A stretch of 64,000 nt of DNA from Crambe crambe (Eukaryota > Porifera > Demospongiae > Poecilosclerida > Crambeidae). Shown piece by piece: positions 57,241 through 64,000 of the stretch; the first letter of the stretch is position 1, and each line of letters begins with the position of its first letter. The notes below the pieces were generated by a model that made no database searches, was not told where the DNA came from, and was given only the letters and a program-made list of their open reading frames with translations. The DNA lies in NCBI GenBank assembly GCA_963924555.1, contig OZ004590.1:372001-436000 (forward strand), in the 5' to 3' direction. A program made the translations under genes and the position numbers.

Positions 57241-57318
57241 GATATACGCGTGACACCAGAGTGACCAGACCCTCCGATTTTATTTTGGAGGGGCGGGCGC
57301 GCGAGACTAGTCACTCTG

Positions 57319-57960
57319 TAAGCAGTGATCATTCAGATACACACTTAAAAATATCGATTGACTATTAATCATCATGGGACACTTTCAGACACGGATACCT
57401 CTGCCAGGCTTCCATGAAACAAATCGGAAGGAAAACCCTTAGCTAACATTAAAAATTTCCATCCTTGATGGCTGCCCAACCAAGCAGGTAGCTACGAACA
57501 GAAACAATTTGTTGTATTCAGAACTGTAAAAAACTGACATACAGCACCACCAATCTTTTAATACCCCAGGCCAACCCCAGATAAAGTTGATATTCTCTCT
57601 TGATAGGTACAGATGTGTATCACATACGTTTGATGCTATTATGTTTCCTGGGAGTAAGATTTTCATCCAATTGAGCAAGAGTTACACTAAAGATGCTATA
57701 GGTTCCTGAATCAGAATGCCCTTATCTCTCTTTGAACTCTATCCCAGAAGAGCTACTACCACACTTTATGTCTGTACTCCTTTTTCATGGGATCGGGAAT
57801 ACCAGTTTTCTCTCTACATTCTATCATTTTTCTCCTTCATCAATAATGAAACACTGTGTGGTTCACTAGGACAAGTGACAGCAGATCCTGCCTCCCCTTC
57901 CCTTCAACTTGTTGGCTGTGGATATTTTGGAGTACATTCATCATGATTTCAGCAATCTTC
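57319..57960. other. Unique flank, no gene recognised
   Basis: Frames at 57439-57678 (-) and 57716-57946 (+) have no recognisable domain. They could include worn upstream exons of the CXC remnant at 58030. Confidence 0.4.
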
Positions 57961-58029
57961 ACCAGTCACCCTCTTTTATTCAATGAAATCAGAGTCTCTC
58001 CATGACTTGTACTATCATCAGGAGAACAG

Positions 58030-58420
58030 TGTGGGAGCGAGCAGACATGACCATGCCCTCTACCGAAGCTCTAAAGCTCCACTGGAATCGCTCCCTGTGG
58101 TATTAGAGATGTGGCATCATGCAACTTCCAACGACATTGGTAAGTTAGCTGTTTGAGAAATGTAATTAAGATTCGATTTCTAGCTCATTGACACACATAC
58201 ATTTACCTGTATAGCTGGAAATGGTTGGATGGAAAAGTCCAAAGTGTCTTAGACGTTCCTGAAAACATGGCAAGAGTTCAGGAGAGGTTGGATTTTATTT
58301 TCAATGGGTGTGGCTAAAAATTGACAAGCATACAAATGTGGACCAGGATGCAAGTGTGTCAGCTGTTTAAATAGCTACCATGACAACAGTCTCAATCATC
58401 CTGAAGCAGTGATGGAGCTG
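58030..58420 (+). pseudogene. Decayed CXC-type transposon protein, 3' part
   Basis: MPSTEALKLHWNRSLW, then after a one-base break VLEMWHHATSNDI, a GTAAGT donor (58140) and, past an acceptor at about 58215, WKWLDGKVQSVLDVPENMAR with VQERLDFIFNGCG and a stop. In another frame follows YKCGPGCKCVSCLN. The order (LHW-R-WVL, helix, Cys-rich module) matches the minus-strand remnant at 7332-7640. Several breaks make it non-functional. Confidence 0.6.
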
Positions 58421-58424
58421 TAAA

Positions 58425-59535
58425 CATTGATGGACTTCAGAAACAGAATGAAGAATTGATAGGAGATAATATAGAGAGTGATGAAGAACATGAACTAAAT
58501 GAAAGACAGGATGAATGGGTGTGACATTCGCATTTTACAATACTTACATCCACAAAATTGCTACTGTATATTATACAAGTATTACAGCACAGGATCCAGC
58601 TAGAATCTGAAGTGTCCACTGCTAGGAACGAAAATTCTAGCAAGAAACACTATGACGTGATGAACCTAGCCAAGCAACAGAGGCAACACATAGCTGAATT
58701 TTCTGCCTGTTTATAGCTTGCAACAATGTTTACTGTGCAGTAATACTTACCTAGGTTTCATCTTTAGCCGAAAGTGCTCTCTATATTGCTTCTTCGGCTT
58801 CTAAGAGGCAGTTACAGTCCATACAAAACACCCGCACAGTTTCTGTTTTTTGACTACAATTTATGACGTCATCGCTAATACGTGGTAATTAATTACGTGC
58901 ACTGGCGATTAGACTGTGAGTACCACATTAAAGGATTTTGATATTCTTGTGGCTATTAAAATATATTGTCATGAAAGAAAAATGGGCCCCATCAGAGTGG
59001 TGTTGTACCCGTCTCACACCCTTTGGGGAGAACCTCAAGGCTGAAGTTGGAGCACTCTAACTCGAATGAACAACTACTAATCCAGGAGTCACATGTGGCA
59101 TTATAATTTCACATTTATGCTGGAATGTGTCAGATGGACTGTGCCATGTCATTTGAACAGGCCTCATGTCTCAGTAAGTACTCAATCTGTCAATAATGAT
59201 TATTGTGTGGGAACACTGGTAGTCCGGCGCAGCCAGCCCCAGACACTTCTGGTATTCTGTGTATTGGTTGTGTAGCCAATTTTTACCTTCCCGAAATGAA
59301 GCTATGTGCTAGTCTCGCGCAGACTTTCCTGGATGGGTGGGGCTTCATGGAGAGTAATTGAATAATCTTTCTCACATAGCTTGAAGTATTGCTGTTTTTG
59401 GAAAAGACACTAGTTTTTCTTTTAAGTGATGAAAATATGCCTACTACCCCTTCATTTTTATGTATACGTACTTAAAAAGGAAATACCTGGCCCATAGGAC
59501 CAACACGCAATAACCCATTACCGATACATAAGGAC
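58425..59535. other. Intergenic, no gene supported
   Basis: GGTAGTCCGGCGCAGCCAGC at 59219 and GCTAGTCTCGCGCAGAC at 59310 resemble TAGTC-type tips in the same orientation. No complete element could be delimited. Confidence 0.4.
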
Positions 59536-59539
59536 CAAA

Positions 59540-60035
59540 ATTCTATACCAAAAGCAGCCAATTTGACTGCTGTAATCTAGAACATTCTTTACCCTCCTAA
59601 TTCATAAAAGTCCATCCTCCAGTTTGGTTCTGACATAGTTCCTTTTGGTGTCAGGTTCTTCTTATAGGTAACTGCAGCCATCCTTAGGTCATTCTTTTCA
59701 TGAGTCAGCTTGATTTGGTAGCAGTTAGTCTTCCACATGACCTGAAATAGAATAAAGTGGAGATTTACGTAAATGTATGGTGTTTAATTGGCTTTCACCT
59801 ATATAACTCAGGTGTGAATAAAAAATAAGTGCATGTGGATCACTAACTTGGCCTTTGAAATGAATAGAGAGAAATTAGTGTTCATGCAACTATAACAGGA
59901 ACCATTGCTTAACTAATCAGTGAAGCATAGCCTATAATGTGCAACACTTATGATGGATAATAATTATGTGGGACATGATCACATGTCAATACCACACAAG
60001 GATTACAAACCACTCATCAAAAAAAAAATATTAAT
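59540..60035 (+). repeat. Segmental duplication, copy 2
   Basis: Diverged copy of 44800-45600 (ACCAAAAGCAGCCAATTTGA, CATGAGTCAGCTTGATTTGG, TTGGCCTTTGAAATGAATAG, ACCACACAAGGATTACAAA). Confidence 0.8.
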
Positions 60036-60344
60036 AAAGATGCATTGGAATGAACTATCACAGCTAATGAATATTGTTATTCACTAGGCAGGGTCAATTG
60101 AATGTGCATGGAAATTTCTGACCTACTCCAGACTTGCATGAGCAGCAAACAGGGGCAAATGCACTTATTCATCATGGTACACAGATATAATTTTTTAAAA
60201 TGGATATCATAGCTAATGCCATTCAATCTATTTGATCACATCTATGATTTAAATTATTTGCCAATGCCATGCCATCCTTCACAGCTTGACTTACATACAC
60301 ATCCTGCTGTGCTCTTGCAGTAAGTAATAGACTAGATAAAAAAG

Positions 60345-60885
60345 AATTCTAAACTTGGTAAACCTAGAACTCCGGTAGCTTCTTCAATTAACATCGATAA
60401 TAATGGACTCCACCAGAGACTGGTACAGTTAAGTCATATAAAGTTCTCTATTGTCCAGCCCATGAAACAGAGTTAAACTCATTGAGAGCCAAGGAACTGT
60501 GCTTTCACAGTACGTCAAAGATTTGACGCATGGTATTGAATATGAATTCAAAGTGGAAGTCACCAGTGATTCTGGGGAGATATCCAAGTGTTGGATGTTC
60601 CTGGTTTCTACAAATTGTTCGTTGGATCGTTAGGGCACAAGAACAGTCGCAGTTGAAGGTTAGGCATATTGTGTACTTCCTTCCTGGAAGAGGACCCCCT
60701 GAGAAAGCTGCAGGAAGTATTTTGGCAAAGGAAAATTAATTGCTTTCATCAGGGATCATATATTCCAATGCAGCTTTGGATACGTCTTGAACACTTTCGT
60801 AATCTTCTTTATAGAATCCTAGTTTTGGAAATTTTAGTCGTGGATAATTAGTGGCATGGTGGTGGCAGCCACTAATTATCCTTAA
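60345..60885 (+). pseudogene. Decayed FN3-GTPase copy with internal inversion
   Basis: CTAAACTTGGTAAACCTAGA through GACGCATGGTATTGAATATG is a damaged copy of the FN3 half of the gene at 41975. Most of the GTPase N-terminal half is deleted, joining TCTGGGGAGA to TATCCAAGTGTTGGATGTTC. GTTCGTTGGATCGTTAGGGC and CTTCCTGGAAGAGGACCCCC follow. Next, 60742-60852 is the reverse complement of 42775-42870 (CTTTCATCAGGGATCAT...GAATCCTAGTTTTGG). Then GCATGGTGGTGGCAGCCACT runs forward again. ATAATTAGTGGC/GCCACTAATTAT form a small palindrome at the switch. Not functional. Confidence 0.85.
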
Positions 60886-61260
60886 TTAATTTAATAATTA
60901 CTTCAAATACAAAGAAACAAAAATTATAGTTTACATTTTAGAAATCCAATAAAAGTGTAGAAAAAGAGTCCAGTAGCAAAAGCTCTATTCTGTTAATGAT
61001 GGACAATGCAGGTTGTCGTCCTAATTAATTTACAGATGGACTTAAGCAATTTTTTCCAGCTAACACAACTTCAAAGTTACAGCCATTTTACATGAGTATG
61101 TATGTTACATGCACCGTATTTCATAAAAAAGGTGATAAACAGTAAAGAAAATTAGGAATGACTGTGTGTAAGTTACTTCTCCTAATTGAAATAACCACAC
61201 CCATCATACCCAACTATTATCCTTACTTCATTCCTAAAATAATTACAAGGAAAAATATTT
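60886..61260. other. Intergenic, no gene supported
   Basis: GGTGATAAACA...AAAATTA and ATAACCACACC near 61130-61200 resemble 48240-48330, another sign of old duplication. No coding region. Confidence 0.45.
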
Positions 61261-61261
61261 A

Positions 61262-61360
61262 TTCTAAATAAAAAAGGAAAGTAGGGATGGCTATGTGTTG
61301 GTTCAAAAAAGTTCAGCAACAAGAGAGTCAAGTAACCCCTTACCCATCACCAATATTCCT
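61262..61360. repeat. Hairpin-family module
   Basis: GTAGGGATGGCTATGTG, AAAAAGTTCAGCAACAAGAG and CAAGTAACCCCTTACCCATC as at 41105-41255, same orientation. Confidence 0.75.
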
Positions 61361-61561
61361 TGCCTGGCAACATGTTGTGCTCCTCCAACCATCAACCAAC
61401 AGAAGGAAGGTGAGCAAGGGGAGGGGAATGACAGCATTGCATTTTGTCATTTTCAGTATAGCATGCGCAATTCAATATTTAGTATAATATGTAACTCAAT
61501 AACAAATTGATACAAAGATAATTAATTTAACTTCAGTAACAAAAACCCATGTTGATAAAGT

Positions 61562-64000
61562 TTACAGTCTGTTTGAGTGACTAACTTTCACAGTCTCTTG
61601 CTTTCCATTTTTCTTGATCATTATTGATTCTCCAACCTTTGCACATCCTATCGAACCAGGATACTTCTCGCACGATACACATTTTTCATCTGAGTTCGTA
61701 AAGCCAGGCCAAGTGTGAACTCTAAAAATATGTCCAACTAGTAAAGCAGCACCCCCTGTGGCAATATGTCCAATACCACCTATCACCTTTTCAGCATTGT
61801 TATATTTAGGTATGAAATAAGGGTGGCACACTGATTCTTCATATGGTATGGTTTCTCCTTCTTTAATAAAGACACACACTTCTTTGTTCTGGTCGTCGTA
61901 GCGAATATTGTAGGAGCATCGTCCACACACCTTTTCACTGAAAACCAATGGAAGGATGCTCTCTTTCAGGATTGATGCTCTCTGTACTTTAGCCAAAGTT
62001 TTTTTGGGGCTGTCATTCAAACCAACATAAATAATGGGGGGGCAGGAAATAGCCTCGTCATCGGTTGTCTTTTTCAGAGCCAAGTGAAATGCCTCCTCAG
62101 TTTGTTTGAAGTCATCAGGCTTGAATTCTAGGCCTTGATATTTTTCTCTTGGGTGATTGGTAGCCACAGCCACTAAACAGTTAAAGACTTCTTTTCCAAA
62201 GTAACGATGAAGAACTTGTAATTCTTCTTGCAGTGTTCCATCTGCCTTCTCAAGGGGTCCTCTCACTGGAAGAAAGTATATTATACGCCTGATCTTCAGC
62301 TGTGACTGAATCTGTTCTCTTACAAGCCATCGAATAATTTGCAAGTTCCCTTCGTTAACAGAGACATCATCTTCCAAAGTGCCAGAGTCAGAAAAGCCAG
62401 GCACATCCAAAACTCGTATTTTCGAATTTTCATTGGACATAATCTTGCATCTTGAAGTAACAGAGAGGATTTGCTGACCAGCTTGTTTAACTTGAGGGTC
62501 ATCTGCCTGAACAAACCATTTTTTTATGTCAGGAGCTGCTCTTAAATCAAACAAACCTATTTTGGATTCATTAGTGTTTTTCAAATCCAGTAGCTTATTT
62601 CCCAAGGTGCTCTTGCCTTGTCCAGTTTTGCCGATCACTGCAATGTCGTAGTACTCTGTAGTACTGATGAAAGCTGAGTCACTCTCAACTGTAAATCCAG
62701 AAGTGCTAGTTGCTTGCACTCTGAACTCGTATTCATCTCCATGAGACAAGCCTTCAATGGAACAATTTAGGCCACGACATTTTATGGGCATGTAACTTGA
62801 TTCTCCCTTTGAACAGTACAACACTTTATATGATGAAACTTTAACATGCTTTGGAGCAGTCCACAGTAGAGTGATGCTGTCGATGGTAACTTTAGTTGCT
62901 TGTGGGGTTCCAGGGAAATTGAGCATCATAGGAACACCATCAGTGAAAACTAATGTGGAGGGACCTGACTCGTTGCAAATCTTTTTATTTGTGCTTGTCA
63001 CAACATAGGCCATTTTTTCAGTGGTGGTGGAAGTAGCTTCAACATACCGAAGGAATTTCTCTATCTCTGTTCGCAGTTTGCTTGCTATTTCAGGGTTATC
63101 AAACCATTCTTTATCATCAATTGTTAGGGTTTTCCCTGTTTTAGGATAGGCTTTAAGGCTCTCTATGTAAGGTGAAGTTTTTGAAGTGACATTAAATCCA
63201 AAGCAGACAACATGCTTAATTTCATTATCATCTATCAGAGATGATAAACTACACTCAGTGTCAGGAAAATCGTACTGAAGCCTGGAAGCTTTGTCTCTTT
63301 TCTTCAATTTTTGTAGGTATTGGGCCAAATTTTTTATTTCATTGTCCTTTCCATCAAGGTAATTTCGTGTTTCCTCGGGATTAAATGGTGACTTTTCAAA
63401 TGAAGATAGAAGCTTTTGCAAATTGAAGCCTTCTGCCTTGACTCCAGCACTGTAAATATTGGGTAGTATTTGAGAGAGCTTCTCTACAAAGTCTCTCTTG
63501 AAGTGGTCTAGCAATTTCTTGAAGTTGGTAAGTTCAATTCTAAGGTCGATAAACTTGTTGCAAATGGACTCTTCCATGAGATCACTTGCCCGCATTTTAG
63601 TATGGTATAAATGTTCTATGATTTCTTCCACTTGAGAAGTTATATCCAGTGGTATCGAGTGATACAATCGTTGATAGTTTGCTGCCAGCTTAGAGAGAGG
63701 CATCATGTAGGCTATTTTTGGTTTAAATTCTTCTCTGAGGAAAGTGGGTAATGTCTTGCAAAATTCTAGTGCTTCATCATATGTTGTTGGATAGGTTTCC
63801 GGAATAACATCTCCATAAAACTTGCATTCAAACTTACTGGTTTCAGTTTTTTCAGTTTTGCTGAAGTTCAGTGAACTGCCAGCAGAAACTTCTCCAATGA
63901 ATGGAATTTTATTAATTAAAGTCTTCATTTCATTTGAAACCTTATCCAGCGCTTCTCCTTCAGTGACATAGCGATCGAATACCAGAAAAGCATCAGCTCC
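61562..64000 (-). CDS. SNTX-like, FN3 and GTPase protein, 5' cut by window
   Basis: Open minus-strand frame of 812 residues that runs past the right edge at 64000, so the N-terminus is missing here. Order of domains seen: end of the SNTX-like module (GADAFLVFDRYVTEGEALDK), helical FAT-like segment (PLSKLAANYQR ... DFVEKLSQILPNI), thioredoxin-like segment (HVVCFGFNVTS, DKEWFDNPEI, VFTDGVPM), FN3 (GTPQATKVTIDSITLLW), and GTPase with GKTGQGKSTLGNKLL (P-loop at ~62640), DVPGFSDSG, GPLEKADGTLQEE and VATNHP. The tail has CGRC, CHPYF and CVSCEKYPGSIGC with a hydrophobic GGIGHIATGGAALLVGHIF. Same architecture as the gene at 34024 but without its Ser/Thr insert. Intact in what is visible; the likely parent of the pseudogene at 29020-30420. 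Confidence 0.88.
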   Translation of the reverse strand, partial: GADAFLVFDRYVTEGEALDKVSNEMKTLINKIPFIGEVSAGSSLNFSKTEKTETSKFECKFYGDVIPETYPTTYDEALEFCKTLPTFLREEFKPKIAYMMPLSKLAANYQRLYHSIPLDITSQVEEIIEHLYHTKMRASDLMEESICNKFIDLRIELTNFKKLLDHFKRDFVEKLSQILPNIYSAGVKAEGFNLQKLLSSFEKSPFNPEETRNYLDGKDNEIKNLAQYLQKLKKRDKASRLQYDFPDTECSLSSLIDDNEIKHVVCFGFNVTSKTSPYIESLKAYPKTGKTLTIDDKEWFDNPEIASKLRTEIEKFLRYVEATSTTTEKMAYVVTSTNKKICNESGPSTLVFTDGVPMMLNFPGTPQATKVTIDSITLLWTAPKHVKVSSYKVLYCSKGESSYMPIKCRGLNCSIEGLSHGDEYEFRVQATSTSGFTVESDSAFISTTEYYDIAVIGKTGQGKSTLGNKLLDLKNTNESKIGLFDLRAAPDIKKWFVQADDPQVKQAGQQILSVTSRCKIMSNENSKIRVLDVPGFSDSGTLEDDVSVNEGNLQIIRWLVREQIQSQLKIRRIIYFLPVRGPLEKADGTLQEELQVLHRYFGKEVFNCLVAVATNHPREKYQGLEFKPDDFKQTEEAFHLALKKTTDDEAISCPPIIYVGLNDSPKKTLAKVQRASILKESILPLVFSEKVCGRCSYNIRYDDQNKEVCVFIKEGETIPYEESVCHPYFIPKYNNAEKVIGGIGHIATGGAALLVGHIFRVHTWPGFTNSDEKCVSCEKYPGSIGCAKVGESIMIKKNGKQETVKVSHSNRL

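Larger units (their letters stand above)
49763..57309. mobile_element. RecQ-helicase-bearing DNA transposon, 7.5 kb
   Basis: Terminal inverted repeats of about 75 bp: left 49763-49837 starts TAGTCTCGCGCGCCCGCC and contains CTCCAAAATAAAATCGGAGG and ACGCGTATATCAAACTCGTT. The right repeat is split in two, 57309 back to 57241 and 54987 back to 54971, by the nested P-like element. The flanks are the direct 9-bp duplication GTCACTCTG. Cargo: a two-exon RecQ-type helicase (+) and a seven-exon DUF6589-like gene (-), stop to stop only 3 bp apart. The TAGTC tips and 9-bp duplication are shared with the small element at 8060-8644. Superfamily is uncertain: the duplication length fits Mutator-like elements, the proteins do not. 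Confidence 0.88.

Noticed and set aside
49763..57309. Helitron
   Set aside because: Despite the helicase, the element has long terminal inverted repeats and a 9-bp duplication, and the helicase is RecQ type rather than Pif1/Rep.

Overview
This is a eukaryotic, AT-rich window, almost certainly from an early-branching animal. A demosponge is my best guess. The evidence is short spliceosomal introns (64-70 nt in the clearest genes), a dense load of DNA transposons and foldback repeats, P-element-like transposases, and a family of stonustoxin(SNTX)-like/FN3/P-loop-GTPase proteins of a kind I associate with sponge gene sets. The species call is inference; the gene calls rest on the sequence.

Layout. 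1-4.6 kb is satellite DNA: a unit of about 155 bp in both orientations, enclosing an exact 90-bp tandem repeat. 4.6-13 kb holds decayed transposon coding remnants (CXC-type Cys-rich tails, a Cys-rich N-terminal exon, a Helitron-like Arg-rich motif), a 585-bp element with a 9-bp target duplication, two small TA-flanked elements and two copies of a ~565-bp dispersed repeat. 13.1-19.5 kb is a P-like element with perfect 40-bp terminal inverted repeats. It carries a multi-exon, damaged transposase on + and a convergent accessory gene on -, and it was invaded by a second, internally deleted P-like element. 19.5-28.8 kb is a maze of palindromes, tandem copies and another non-coding P-like element.

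28.9-43.4 kb and 60.3-64 kb hold the host gene family. There are intact genes at 31917-32900 (GTPase only, altered P-loop), 34024-37029 (SNTX-like + thioredoxin-like + FN3 + GTPase) and 41975-43339 (FN3 + GTPase), plus an edge-truncated gene at 61562-64000 (-). Three decayed copies lie at ~29.0-30.4, ~37.45-37.6 and ~60.35-60.88 kb. The family seems to spread by local segmental duplication.

49.76-57.31 kb is the standout: a 7.5-kb element with ~75-bp terminal inverted repeats and a 9-bp target duplication. It encodes a two-exon RecQ-type helicase (+) and, ending 3 bp away on the other strand, a seven-exon protein of about 950 codons. That protein has a Cys-rich N-terminus, and its C-terminal half resembles DUF6589-type transposon proteins. 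A P-like element is nested inside its right terminal repeat.

Working model: the two big mobile elements have the same plan (two convergent genes between inverted repeats), and in each a P-like element landed just upstream of the minus-strand gene. The host genes look like a tandem family pairing a pore-former-like module with a GTPase switch; a role in defence is inference only.
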